Assembly (NCBI RefSeq): GCF_003860525.1
Contig: NZ_CP034161.1
Coordinates: 2,728,001-2,792,000, forward strand
Direction of reading: 5' to 3'
Source: Epilithonimonas vandammei
GTDB taxonomy: Bacteria > Bacteroidota > Bacteroidia > Flavobacteriales > Weeksellaceae
DNA: 64,000 nucleotides
Positions 18,987 to 27,915 of the stretch are shown here, piece by piece. The translations under genes were made by a program, and so were the position numbers. The notes under the pieces are model-generated. The model worked only from the letters and a program-made list of their open reading frames with translations. It had not been told where the DNA came from and did not search any database. How positions within the stretch are numbered: position 1 is the stretch's first letter; each line of letters opens with the position of its first letter.

Positions 18987-20384
18987 CCCAAATCACGCAG
19001 TTGAAATTTTTTGAGATAAGTCTATGGGGTAATCCCAAATTCCGACGAACCATTTTCTGCGTTTTTTGGTGAGTGCAATCTTCAGTTTAAGTGTGTCACC
19101 TACTTTTTCAAAATAAGCTCCAATAGCAAAGGTTCTATATCGTAGTGTAGATAATGTTTTCTGCGTTTTTTCTTGAAGAACAAACAGTCTGAAAATTGAC
19201 ATCAGATTATAAGCAATCATCGAAAATATAAGTGCAGCTTCTGTAGGGAAAAAGCCTTTAAGGTTAAAACTTTCGGCTCCAAAATCTGCCTTTAATTCCT
19301 TGATTCTATTCTCTGCATCGCCTCTGTTTCGGTACGTTCTCCAAACATCTGTTGCCGATTGTTCTTGGTTGGTAATATAGGCTGAATAGCGATAATTTCT
19401 ATGAATTTCATCTTCCGGAAACAGGCTTAATATTCGGCCTGCCGCATTCGGCCGTTGTGCTGTTTTTTGCCTTACAATGACTATCCTTCTTGGCTTTTCC
19501 CAGTTTTTTGCTTGATAATATTTGTCGCAAATTTCGATGCCCTCATCAACTTTTATCCAAAAATCTTGCTGGTTTATCAAGTGTTGAATGGGGTGAGTAA
19601 ATTTTGCAGCGATGATGTATTGGAGTGTTTTTAATTCAAGATAATCCATAATGTCTTTCTGGAAAAAACCACTATCCAAACGAACTAATCCTACTTTTTT
19701 ATCCCCAAAATTTAAGAGTGTTTCTTCTAAAAATCCTACAAAATTATTTGCCGAAGAAGCATCACCGCTCCTGAGCCAAAAATTAGCGACCATCTTTACA
19801 TCGTTCACAAATGCAATGATAGGATGATGGCTGTTTCTTCCTTTTTTCTTAGGATTGTAGCCTTTTTTTGCTCCCTCTTGCTCTCCGTATCGAGTAATTA
19901 CAGATGAATCAATGTCTAACGTAAAATAATTGAGGTTCAAATTCTGAAAAAACCAACTGAAAAAATGATGCCCAACTTGCTGGTTGATGTGTTGTGTAAA
20001 CTTGCCAAAATAGCGTTTATATGCGTCCTGAGCAGGGGTTTTTCGCCAGTCAAATATTTCCCCAAGAGCCTTATCTGCACGGGTAATTTCTGTGTGCAAA
20101 AAACGATTGGCGCCACACCAAATACTCGTAATAAAAGATTCAAGCAAAACTTCTTTTTTATAAGAATTATTGGAAAGTGACACAGGTAAAGATTCGCATT
20201 TTTCAATTTGCTCTCTAAAGCCGATTTTGTCCAACATTTGCTTTAAAAACACCATTCCGCCCCAAGGCGTAATCTCTTTATTGGTAAAGGATAGATCGAA
20301 TTTCATCGCTTATTTTTTTCTACTGCTACGCAGTTGGATATTAGAATACTAAAATACTCTTTTTTTTCTATTGCGGAATTTGGG
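18987..20384 (-). mobile_element. IS1380-family insertion sequence, copy 1 (1398 bp)
   Basis: Imperfect terminal inverted repeats of about 20 bp (CCCAAATCACGCAGTTGAAA and CCCAAATTCCGCAATAGAAA) enclose one transposase gene. It abuts the MITE on its left with TTAAA between them. The length and, where compared, the sequence are the same as copy 2 at 51364-52761, so transposition was recent. Confidence 0.92.
18993..20306 (-). CDS. IS1380-family transposase (copy 1)
   Basis: A 437-residue DDE transposase. Likely catalytic residues are the Asp in FTLDIDSSVITRYGEQEGAK (about residue 133), the Asp in VGLVRLDSGFF (about 209) and the Glu in YRNRGDAENRIKELK (about 327); the last motif is the typical family signature. 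The ATG start at 20306 is clear. The protein is complete and identical to the copy at 51370-52683, so both may be active. It sits antisense inside the second efflux permease. Confidence 0.95.
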   Translation of the reverse strand: MKFDLSFTNKEITPWGGMVFLKQMLDKIGFREQIEKCESLPVSLSNNSYKKEVLLESFITSIWCGANRFLHTEITRADKALGEIFDWRKTPAQDAYKRYFGKFTQHINQQVGHHFFSWFFQNLNLNYFTLDIDSSVITRYGEQEGAKKGYNPKKKGRNSHHPIIAFVNDVKMVANFWLRSGDASSANNFVGFLEETLLNFGDKKVGLVRLDSGFFQKDIMDYLELKTLQYIIAAKFTHPIQHLINQQDFWIKVDEGIEICDKYYQAKNWEKPRRIVIVRQKTAQRPNAAGRILSLFPEDEIHRNYRYSAYITNQEQSATDVWRTYRNRGDAENRIKELKADFGAESFNLKGFFPTEAALIFSMIAYNLMSIFRLFVLQEKTQKTLSTLRYRTFAIGAYFEKVGDTLKLKIALTKKRRKWFVGIWDYPIDLSQKISTA

Positions 20385-21226
20385 TTAATCTGGATTACCG
20401 GCCACTTTATAATCCTGATATGACGTATGGTTCTTTTCTGCTGCCAGGATTGTTGGCGATTATTCTTCAGCAGACTTTGCTTATTGGTGTTGCTGCAAGC
20501 TTGGCATCAGAACGGGAAGAGAAAAAACTGAAAAGTTTATACGACCTGTCCGGTCATAATATTTCTAAAATCATTTTTGGCAAAAGCTTGTTGTACTTTT
20601 TTATTTTCATGATTTTTGGGCTGTTTTTTACGGTGGTTAATTTTTCTGTTTTCGGTGTTGATGTGCGGGGCAGTTATTGGGCTTTGGCATTGGTTACAGC
20701 CATTTTTATCGCAACTGTGATTGTATTCGGGATGCTGATTGGCAGTTTTTTCAGAACCAAACTATTGACTTTTCAGGTAATGGTTTTTTCTTCTTACCCG
20801 ATTTTTTTGATCACCGGATACTCGATGCCATATATTGCGTTGCCGGGGTTCATACAGTTTTGTTCGGATATGTTGCCGACTTCGCCTTTTTTGAAAGCTT
20901 ATATTTCGGTGGTTCAGGAAGGTGGCTCGCTTTCGGATAATCTCCCGGCGATTATTCATCTGTTGCTGTTATGGCTTCTTTTTTCGTTGTTACTTATTTT
21001 CAGAATTAAATATTTGACAGGGAATGAAAAATTAGGAACCCAACAAAATATTGCATAGATAATTGTCAGACTTTAATAAAAAATAATCGAAATTTGCTTT
21101 TCATCTGGCCGCAAACTAATGGTTGGGTCTCAATTATAAAAAATTATGAAATCGCCATGATTTTAAAACCTAAATACCAATAAAGATTAGGTGATTGCAT
21201 ATGACCATTAAAATAAGAATCTACAT

Positions 21227-21538
21227 ATGAAAACTATTTATATCGATTTCGTCAACATCGGCGATTACGAGGATTTTTACGAACAACTGAAATCAAAATT
21301 AGAATTACCGGACTATTTTGGCGACAATCTGGATGCACTTTACGACGTGATTTCAGGCGAATTGGAAATGCCGCTTCACATCGAGTTTGTGAATATGAGT
21401 GTGGATCAGCTTGAGACTTTCGAAGATCTTTTGACGACTTTGGAAGACGCCGAAGATGAGGTAGAAGGTTTCACCTTTACTTATTACCTTGAACAATACG
21501 AAGATGAGGACGCAAATTCTGATGATGATGAAGACTAA
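21227..21538 (+). CDS. Barstar-family RNase inhibitor
   Basis: 103 residues. The core LPDYFGDNLDALYD (residues 27-40) matches the barnase-binding helix of barstar; Y30, D36 and D40 stand where barstar has Y29, D35 and D39. Barstar blocks the barnase active site one-to-one in the cytoplasm. The C-terminal tail is an unusual acidic run (EDEDANSDDDED). The expected partner is the barnase homologue at 13947-14462, which faces the same way but is separated by the efflux island. The acetyltransferase gene overlaps its 3' end, so the two are probably co-transcribed. No clear TAnnTTTG box lies in the 168-bp gap upstream. Confidence 0.9.
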   Translation: MKTIYIDFVNIGDYEDFYEQLKSKLELPDYFGDNLDALYDVISGELEMPLHIEFVNMSVDQLETFEDLLTTLEDAEDEVEGFTFTYYLEQYEDEDANSDDDED

Positions 21539-21980
21539 TACAAGAAAAGCAACCATCGACGATTTGTCTCAACTCGCACAATTGTTTGATGAATACAGAA
21601 TGTTCTATCACAAAACATCTGATATTTCCGGAGCAGAACAATTCATTTCCGAAAGATTGGAAAACGAAGATTCCGAAATTTTTGTAGTGGAAGAGGACGG
21701 GAAATTGGGCGGTTTTGTTCAATTATACCCATTATTTTCATCCACAAGAATGAAACGATATTGGTTGTTGAATGACCTTTATGTTAATTCAGAATATCGT
21801 GGAAAAGGTTATTCTAAAGTTTTGATAGAAGAAGCAAAAGTACTTTGCAGAACATCCGATTCTTGCGGAATGTATTTGGAAACCGGAAAAGAAAATATGA
21901 TTGGAAATCAATTATACCCAAGCGTGGGTTTCAAAAAATATGATGAGGTGAATTTTTATGAATGGGAAATTGATCAATAA
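21522..21980 (+). CDS. GNAT-family N-acetyltransferase
   Basis: About 150 residues. The acetyl-CoA binding motif is seen in LLNDLYVNSEYRGKGYSKVLIEEA (R/QxxGxG/A as EYRGKGYS), followed by MYLETGKENMIGNQLYPSVGFKKY, the usual C-terminal half with a Tyr near the active site. The substrate is unknown. Three consecutive ATG codons (21522, 21525, 21528) are candidate starts, all inside the end of the barstar gene (17- to 11-nt overlap). This suggests translational coupling. A more upstream TTG at 21489 is unlikely because it would lengthen the overlap without adding family residues. Confidence 0.85.
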   Translation: MMMKTNTRKATIDDLSQLAQLFDEYRMFYHKTSDISGAEQFISERLENEDSEIFVVEEDGKLGGFVQLYPLFSSTRMKRYWLLNDLYVNSEYRGKGYSKVLIEEAKVLCRTSDSCGMYLETGKENMIGNQLYPSVGFKKYDEVNFYEWEIDQ

Positions 21981-22090
21981 TCAAGAGAAAAGTAAAACAA
22001 TCAATTAAGAAAGGCTTCGAGAATCTCTTCCTAACAATGTTTTAAATAATTGTCATCCTGAGGTTCTCGAAGGATAAAAATATATAAGCT

Positions 22091-22594
22091 ATGACAGATT
22101 TCGAAAAATATATCCAGCGTTATTTGGATCTGATTCCGACAGAAGATTGGTTAGATGAATTGAAAATTGTAGGGAAAGAAACGCTGAATATCTACGAAAA
22201 TCTTTTTGAAGATCAATCCAATTATGCTTACGCAGAAGGCAAATGGAGCCTGAAAACGCTTTTGCAACATTTGATAGATACCGAGAAAGTTTTTGCTTAC
22301 CGTGCGCTGAGGTTTTCCAGAAAAGATCAGTCTGTGGTTTCGGGATTTGATGAAGAAGCCTGGGCTGATCATTCTTATGCGGACAGCCGAACTTTGAAAA
22401 GCCTCATCAAAGAATTCAAATTAACAAGGAAACAGTCTTTTATTTTCTTTAAAACACTTCCGGAAGATGCCTTGCAGCTATCCGGAACTGTTAATGGGAA
22501 CAGCATCAATGTAGAAACCATCGGCAAATTAACAGTTGGCCACAATATTCATCATCTCAATATTATTAAGGAAAGATATCTTCCTAATTTGTAA
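22091..22594 (+). CDS. DinB-family (DinB_2) putative metal-dependent protein
   Basis: 167 residues of four-helix-bundle type. The potential metal-binding histidines are in LLQHLIDTEK (about residue 61) and the C-terminal pair in GHNIHHLNIIKE (about 151-155). YAEGKWSLKTLLQHLIDTEK is the typical opening of the domain. Members of this group include thiol-dependent enzymes and proteins of unknown role, and no substrate can be named here. It is a single gene, convergent with lnt. Confidence 0.82.
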   Translation: MTDFEKYIQRYLDLIPTEDWLDELKIVGKETLNIYENLFEDQSNYAYAEGKWSLKTLLQHLIDTEKVFAYRALRFSRKDQSVVSGFDEEAWADHSYADSRTLKSLIKEFKLTRKQSFIFFKTLPEDALQLSGTVNGNSINVETIGKLTVGHNIHHLNIIKERYLPNL

Positions 22595-22705
22595 AACTGT
22601 CGAATAGTAAAATCGTTGATGTGTTACACTGTAAATCTGATCATTATCAAAATAATATTTGCTGATTTAACAAATTAACAAGTCAACAAATCAACAATTT
22701 TACAA

Positions 22706-24352
22706 TTATTTCCTCGCCAAATACTTTCTCCCCGGAATAAAAAGTAACAAAGCTCCAATCACAAACAGTGAAAGTCGGGAAAGAAAATCGCCGCTTTTGG
22801 TGTAGAACGTTTCTTTGTCAATCAGATTGACTTTTGCGGTTAATGCGCCTTTTGCACCGTAAGGTAATTCATCAATAATATCGCCTCGGGAATTGATATG
22901 TGCACTTGTTCCACTGTTTGCTGCTCTTGCAATTTCACGTCTGGTTTCTATCGCACGAAGTTTTGCGTAAACCAACAATTGTTTGTGGCCTTGCGAGTAA
23001 CCCCACCAAGAATCGTTGGTAACAATGGTGAGAAGATTCGCACCCTTTTTGACATAACCGGTCACGAATTCTCCATAGATGCTTTCGTAGCAAATAATTG
23101 GTGCAATCACAGATTTGTTGTAAGGATTGGCGAAAACTTTCCGTTCCTCTGAAACACCCAGAGAACGAGTTGTTCCGCCTAAATCCAGCATCACGTCGCC
23201 TAGAATTGGTTTGAAGAAATTGATGTACGGAAAAATCTCAACACCAGGAACCAACATTGCTTTGTGGTAAACTTCGGGTTGTTGATTTGGGATAATTTGT
23301 ATTGCCGAATTATATTCATCGACCCAAATGCCCAGTCTGTCGAGGTAACTCGCTGTTGATGGTTTTTCTTCGCCCTCTTTATAAACATAATGACTGGAGA
23401 TTCCGCCAGAGAAAACAGATTTCGGATGTTGAGAAAGAAAACCTTTGATATTATTAATTAACAAACTGTTATTGAATCCTCTTTCGCTGATAGAACCTGG
23501 ACCGGGAAGTGATGTTTCTGGCGAAAGATATAAATCAATTTTTGATTTTTTATCACTTTGTAAAACTGAATTTTCTGAAGCTAATTTCAATAAATCATTT
23601 TCAATCGTCAAACTGTCTTTTTGGTATTTTTCATTGTACGGGTCAAGCGCTGGTTGCAGCATTGTGACATTAATTGAACCAACTGTTTCCGGCGTATAAT
23701 TATAATATTTAACCAAAGAAATAACCATCGGTAAAATGATAAAACCGGCTGTCATCAACACATTTTTAATCAATGGTTTTCGTTTTCTTCCAGCTTCCCA
23801 AATTCTAATGGTGTAAAATGCCAGAACATTACATATCAAAATCCAGAAACTTCCGCCTGTTGCGCCCAAAGTATCATACCATTGAACAAACTGATGATAA
23901 TCTGCGAAAACATTTCCGAGATTGAGCCAAGGCCAAGTGAATTCCCAGACCAAATGTAGTTTCTCAAAAGCCATCCAAATCGCTACAAAAAAGACCAGTC
24001 CGTAATAAGTTCCCTGACTTTTTTTATAGATGTGATAGAAAGTAAAAACCAATGCCATAAAAAATGTATTGGTGAGAACAGGAAACAGAACTGCTAAAAG
24101 AGATTTGCTTCCATCAGGCAATTGTGAATTATAAAGCCATCCTGTAGTCACAAAATTCCATATCAAAAATGTGAGATATGAAAAACAGAAAACCGCTAAT
24201 TTTTTCTTTTTGATATCGCTGAATTTTGCAATGTTGTGTTCCATCATCAGAAGCGGAACCCAAGCAAAAAATATAAAAAACGGAATCCCGTAAGTCGGCC
24301 AGGATATGGCTAACAAAACTCCGGAAATTAAGGCTAATAAAAGGTTTTTCAT
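22706..24352 (-). CDS. lnt: Apolipoprotein N-acyltransferase
   Basis: 548 residues. Adds the third acyl chain to the N-terminal Cys of lipoproteins in the inner membrane. Seven or so membrane helices fill about residues 1-215, followed by a periplasmic nitrilase-like domain. There the catalytic Glu is in LYLSPETSLPG and the nucleophilic Cys in APIICYESIYGEF, and a last membrane helix lies at about 525-543. The short, basic C-terminus is normal. A large lipoprotein load in this organism (SusD, GldG-associated and others) fits. It is downstream of gldG but separated by a 175-bp repeat-containing gap. Confidence 0.93.
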   Translation of the reverse strand: MKNLLLALISGVLLAISWPTYGIPFFIFFAWVPLLMMEHNIAKFSDIKKKKLAVFCFSYLTFLIWNFVTTGWLYNSQLPDGSKSLLAVLFPVLTNTFFMALVFTFYHIYKKSQGTYYGLVFFVAIWMAFEKLHLVWEFTWPWLNLGNVFADYHQFVQWYDTLGATGGSFWILICNVLAFYTIRIWEAGRKRKPLIKNVLMTAGFIILPMVISLVKYYNYTPETVGSINVTMLQPALDPYNEKYQKDSLTIENDLLKLASENSVLQSDKKSKIDLYLSPETSLPGPGSISERGFNNSLLINNIKGFLSQHPKSVFSGGISSHYVYKEGEEKPSTASYLDRLGIWVDEYNSAIQIIPNQQPEVYHKAMLVPGVEIFPYINFFKPILGDVMLDLGGTTRSLGVSEERKVFANPYNKSVIAPIICYESIYGEFVTGYVKKGANLLTIVTNDSWWGYSQGHKQLLVYAKLRAIETRREIARAANSGTSAHINSRGDIIDELPYGAKGALTAKVNLIDKETFYTKSGDFLSRLSLFVIGALLLFIPGRKYLARK

Positions 24353-24368
24353 AATACGTAGTTTTTTG

Positions 24369-24520
24369 AACGCAAAGCGCGCAAAGTTTTATAATAATTA
24401 TTGTGATTATTTTAAGTTCGCAAAGCTTTTACCACTTAGCAAAGAAACTTTTAGGAGCGAAGCGTCTTAGTGAACTTATATTTATTTTTATTGTAAATCT
24501 TAGTGGACTTTGTGTTCAAA
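24369..24520. repeat. Dispersed CGCAAAG-type repeat between lnt and gldG
   Basis: AACGCAAAGCGCGCAAAG at 24369-24386 is followed by further CGCAAAG/AGCAAAG and CTTAG copies through about 24520. A related unit starts at 42626 (AACGCAAAGAGCGCAAAG). It is non-coding; no promoter match was seen. Confidence 0.55.
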
Positions 24521-24527
24521 AGATTTA

Positions 24528-26183
24528 TTACGAGAACATCTTCTTTCTCAAGAAATAGAATCCTGCTCCCAAAGCTCCCAAAATGCCTAAAGGTAGAAGC
24601 AGATTGAACCATTGCCAATCTGATTTTTCTTCATCAATTCTTTGTCTGTCGAGCAATCGGACTTCGATGGTTCTATCGCGAAGTTCCATTAGATTGCTGT
24701 CATCCAAAAGATAATCCAAAGCATTTCTTAGGAATTGCGCATTTCCGTAATGTTGTTTAGTTAGCAGATCTTCGCCCAAAGGAAGCGGTTCGCCTTTCCA
24801 TATTTGGTTTCGGGCAATGTCGCCGTCGGCAATTACGAGCATTTTATTTTCAGGACTTTGAGCTTTGAAATCCGGATAAGCATTTTTCTCACTTCTTGTC
24901 GCATAAGCAGATTTGAATTTACCTTCCAGAGCCACTGCAAAAATCTTCGGTGGAGTAGGACGTTCCATCTCGCCGATGCTGTCTGTTCTTACGATTTCAG
25001 AAAGTGCAACGTAATTCGGAACTGTTTTGGTGTTCGTTCTTTGGCTGGATTCGAAAAGAACTTTGGTTTTGATATTTGGTCTTCCTAGTGTATCAATCGA
25101 AGTTGGAAATTCGAATTTTACAGGATTGATATTTTTGGTAATAGGATTCTTAGATTCAGCGATTCCTAAAGGAAAATAAGGCCAAAGAAAACTGCTGTAC
25201 TGCGGATTGCCTGCAACTTCTCCCGAAACAATTCTTACCAACGCCGATTTTTTCATATCCTTTACCAAAGCTGGATTAATTCTCAATCCATAATTGAACA
25301 TAAAATCTGTCAGATTAAGGTCAATCGGGTAAGCCATAATTTTTTTGGCTTGAAAAAGCGTGTCCATTTCCGCATTCACAGCGTCCAGCATCCAAAGCGT
25401 TTTTCCGCCATTCATAATATATTGGTCTAGAATCACTTTTTCATTATCGGTAAACGCTTTTCTTGGTTTTGCAATGACCAGTGCGTCCATTTGTTTCAGC
25501 TTCGGAACGTCAGCCAGAGACAGTTCGGTTTTGTTTTCCGGAATGATTGGACCGATGTTGTAATTCTCCATTGCCAAATCTAAAAATCCACGAAACTCAT
25601 CAGGTCCCAATTCTTGCTGATTGACTAAGAAACCAATGTTTTTCGCTGTTTCTTCCGTCATTCCTTTGATAGTGGAAGCGAAGTTATATTCTAAATTTTC
25701 AATGGATTTGCTCAATTGAGTCGCCGCATCAATTCCCGATTGTTGAACAATCAAAGGAACGGAAGTTCCGTAACCATTATACTTGATGGCAGCATAAGGA
25801 AACATCACGATTTCCGATATTTTTCCGTCTTTCATATCTGGAAGAATCGAAGGTTGCATTCCCATCGCTTTCAGCGTGTCCTGCGGAACTTTCTCAGCAA
25901 TCGGGTCCCGAAATTTGTAATCGATTTTCGGATTGATTTTTCGGAATTCGTCCAGCATAAATTTGGTTTCGTTCGAAAGCTGTTTGAAAGAAGCAGGAAA
26001 ATCGCCTTCCAGATAAACCTCAATTGTCATCGGTTTTTTTACATTTTCCAAAACCTTGATAGTGGAATCAGAAAGTGTATAACGTTTTTCCGCCGTCAAA
26101 TCGAAACGTTTATAAAAAACGCCAAATGCGCCAAGTAAAACGATAATTAATACAATAAAAAGTGGAATATATTTTTTATTCAT
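24528..26183 (-). CDS. gldG: Gliding-motility ABC transporter component GldG
   Basis: 551 residues. An N-terminal membrane helix (about 6-24, IPLFIVLIIVLLGAFGVFY) is followed by FDLTAEKRYTLSDSTIKVLE, the typical opening of GldG. A large periplasmic ABC_transp_aux domain comes next, then a C-terminal helix (about 525-543) with LRKKMFS at the end. GldG and GldF form the membrane part of the Gld ABC transporter with the ATPase GldA, which is encoded elsewhere. In several Flavobacteriia the transporter is linked to gliding. A 21-bp palindrome lies between gldF and this gene. Confidence 0.93.
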   Translation of the reverse strand: MNKKYIPLFIVLIIVLLGAFGVFYKRFDLTAEKRYTLSDSTIKVLENVKKPMTIEVYLEGDFPASFKQLSNETKFMLDEFRKINPKIDYKFRDPIAEKVPQDTLKAMGMQPSILPDMKDGKISEIVMFPYAAIKYNGYGTSVPLIVQQSGIDAATQLSKSIENLEYNFASTIKGMTEETAKNIGFLVNQQELGPDEFRGFLDLAMENYNIGPIIPENKTELSLADVPKLKQMDALVIAKPRKAFTDNEKVILDQYIMNGGKTLWMLDAVNAEMDTLFQAKKIMAYPIDLNLTDFMFNYGLRINPALVKDMKKSALVRIVSGEVAGNPQYSSFLWPYFPLGIAESKNPITKNINPVKFEFPTSIDTLGRPNIKTKVLFESSQRTNTKTVPNYVALSEIVRTDSIGEMERPTPPKIFAVALEGKFKSAYATRSEKNAYPDFKAQSPENKMLVIADGDIARNQIWKGEPLPLGEDLLTKQHYGNAQFLRNALDYLLDDSNLMELRDRTIEVRLLDRQRIDEEKSDWQWFNLLLPLGILGALGAGFYFLRKKMFS

Positions 26184-26197
26184 TTTAATTTTCTCTT

Positions 26198-26266
26198 TTT
26201 GTCATTCCGTAGGAATCTCTACAAAATGTGTCGAAAAACTAATTTAGATTCCTACGGAATGACAAA
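26198..26266. repeat. Palindromic repeat between gldF and gldG
   Basis: Two perfect 21-bp arms, 26198-26218 and 26246-26266 (GTCATTCCGTAGGAATCT and its complement), are separated by 27 bp. It resembles REP-type dispersed sequences; a related GTCATCCTGAGG stretch lies at about 22053-22075. It could form a strong hairpin in the gldF-gldG transcript. Confidence 0.8.
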
Positions 26267-26278
26267 TGTTGTAATAAT

Positions 26279-27007
26279 TTATTTTTTCTTCTCAACAAAC
26301 TTGGTGGCAAAGAACAAAGCAATACCGATAATTAAAAGGAAATAGCAAACGTCTCTTGTGTCAATTTGACCTCTTGTAAATGCCAGAAAATGTTGATAAA
26401 ATCCAATATTTTGCAAAATATAATCTGCGCCACCCATCAATTTATAACTTGCCAATTGCTCAATCCCAAAATAAAGAATAAAACAAAGGAAAACGCCCAA
26501 TAGATAAGCCATAATTTGGTTCGATGATAATGATGATGCTAAGATCCCGACTGCAGAAAAAGCGGCAATCAAAATAGTCAAACCAATATAACTTCCGAAA
26601 GTCATACTTCCATCGATATTACCTTCCGGAACGCCTAAAACATAAACCGTGTAATAATAAACAAGCGACGGCAGCAAACATAAAACACCAACCAGCCAAA
26701 CGGAAAGGAATTTGCCGCCAACAATTTCGGTGATTTTTACCGGTTGCGAAAATAGCCAAAATAAAGTGCCGGATTGCTCTTCCTCAGCCAAAGTTCTCAT
26801 ACTGATTGCAGGAATAATGAACATAAAAAGCCAAGGAGAAAGCACAAAGAAACTTTGTAACGTGGCGCTTCCAATATCGAAAATATTAAAATTATTCTCG
26901 AAGAAGAACAGGAATAATGCGGAAATAACACTGAAAGCAGCGATGATGATCCACGCACTCCAGTTTCCGAAAAAATTCCAAAGTTCTTTTTTAAATATAG
27001 CTATCAT
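26279..27007 (-). CDS. gldF: Gliding-motility ABC transporter permease GldF
   Basis: A 242-residue ABC-2 type permease with six membrane helices. The N-terminus MIAIFKKELWNFFGNWSAW and the motif RTLAEEEQSGTLFWLFSQPVK (about residues 71-91) are typical of GldF. It is followed on the same strand by gldG, and hemJ precedes it by 37 bp, so hemJ-gldF-gldG may be one transcript. A GTTGATGG/GTTGTTGG repeat fills the gap to hemJ. Confidence 0.92.
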   Translation of the reverse strand: MIAIFKKELWNFFGNWSAWIIIAAFSVISALFLFFFENNFNIFDIGSATLQSFFVLSPWLFMFIIPAISMRTLAEEEQSGTLFWLFSQPVKITEIVGGKFLSVWLVGVLCLLPSLVYYYTVYVLGVPEGNIDGSMTFGSYIGLTILIAAFSAVGILASSLSSNQIMAYLLGVFLCFILYFGIEQLASYKLMGGADYILQNIGFYQHFLAFTRGQIDTRDVCYFLLIIGIALFFATKFVEKKK

Positions 27008-27044
27008 AATTTAGTTGATGGTTGTTGGTTTGTAGTTGATAGTT

Positions 27045-27593
27045 TTATTTTTTCTTGTTTTTGTTAACCACTTTAACAATAGAAGTTATCAGAATAATGA
27101 TTCCGAAAAATCCGAATAATAACTGCCACCAATATTGTATAACGGAATATTTAAGAATTACTGTAAAAACTACGGCGAATAAAATAAAAGTTGCAATCTC
27201 ATTGAATTGTCGAAGCTTGATATTCGGAATCGAAAGTGTTTTTCCGTTGAGGTTTTTTAATTCCTTCACTCTTTTCCAACACCAAAAATGATAAATCCCG
27301 AGCCCGATTAGGAAGGTCAATTTAAGATGAAACCAAGGTGTTTTTAGTAATCCTGAATTGAGGGAAATCATTGTTAGTCCGCTTAATAACATCAGAATTC
27401 CTGCAGGAACTGTAATGATATTCCAAAGTCTGACTGCCATAAAAGTATATTGATTTCTAAGAATCTGCTGTTTCAATTCATCAAACTCATCAGTATCTTT
27501 ATAATAGACAAACAATCTCACGAGATAGAAAATCCCAGCAAAATAACTTACCATAAAAATAATGTGAATTGCCTTGATAATCGTGTAAAGCAT
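27045..27593 (-). CDS. hemJ: Protoporphyrinogen IX oxidase HemJ-type
   Basis: 182 residues with four to five membrane helices. The start LYTIIKAIHIIFMVSYFAGIFYLVRLFVY includes the conserved His near residue 10, and PWFHLKLTFLIGLGIYHFW (about residues 86-104) is the second conserved block. HemJ oxidises protoporphyrinogen IX to protoporphyrin IX in the membrane during haem synthesis; other members of the superfamily are CopD-like. No other haem genes are near. A TATCTTTG box lies 15 nt upstream of the ATG. Confidence 0.88.
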   Translation of the reverse strand: MLYTIIKAIHIIFMVSYFAGIFYLVRLFVYYKDTDEFDELKQQILRNQYTFMAVRLWNIITVPAGILMLLSGLTMISLNSGLLKTPWFHLKLTFLIGLGIYHFWCWKRVKELKNLNGKTLSIPNIKLRQFNEIATFILFAVVFTVILKYSVIQYWWQLLFGFFGIIILITSIVKVVNKNKKK

Positions 27594-27607
27594 CTACGGA
27601 TTTTTTG

Positions 27608-27615
27608 CAAAGATA
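27608..27615 (-). promoter_or_regulatory. -7 promoter box of hemJ
   Basis: The minus strand reads TATCTTTG, an exact TAnnTTTG match 15 nt before the hemJ ATG. Confidence 0.5.
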
Positions 27616-27740
27616 CTTTTTATTGGCTGAAGATAAAATTTGGTTTCAATAATTGTAAATTGAATAATTGAAGGCTAAAACGGATTTTTGTGATTAATTT
27701 TTCAATGAAAATTTTCATATTGTAACAAAATAACAACTCA

Positions 27741-27890
27741 ATAAAAAACGAAATTACAATTTCTTGTTTTTTTAGTTTGTGGATGTTGAGTTTTGCTCAG
27801 TTAATTATCAAAGGAGATGATAGAGTGGTGGCAGGAAATAATGTTGTTAAGATAAAAAACGAATCAAAAAAACAATCAGTAAAAAATTAA
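27741..27890 (+). CDS. Possible small secreted peptide or decayed 5' gene end (ATA start)
   Basis: A frame of 49 codons that reads like an export signal (KNEITISCFFSLWMLSFAQ) followed by a short polar part (LIIKGDDRVVAGNNVVKIKN). The codon where a start is expected is ATA at 27741; the first ATG is inside the signal at 27783. A terminator-like hairpin follows at 27916-27952. It could be a small secreted protein using a rare start, or the remnant of a larger secreted protein that lost its start codon and 3' part. The family is not recognised. The remaining 175 bp to the peptidase gene show no other feature. Confidence 0.35.
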   Translation: MKNEITISCFFSLWMLSFAQLIIKGDDRVVAGNNVVKIKNESKKQSVKN

Positions 27891-27915
27891 TCAAATAATA
27901 AATTGTATCAAATTG

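Larger units (their letters stand above)
18187..21058 (+). pseudogene. Second ABC-2 permease, split by MITE + IS1380 insertion
   Basis: Paralogue of the preceding permease. The first 169 codons (18187-18693, MKAVINILKREIRNVSKDAS onward) are intact, and the reading frame resumes at 20390 (LDYRPLYNPDMTYGSFLLPG) and runs to 21058. Removing 18694-20389 joins ATT AAT to CTG GAT in frame and restores a 391-residue protein, very close to the 387 of its neighbour. The insertion is bounded by TTAAT direct repeats at 18689-18693 and 20385-20389. As it stands the upstream fragment ends after eight codons of insertion sequence at 18717, before any of the C-terminal membrane helices. Confidence 0.9.
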
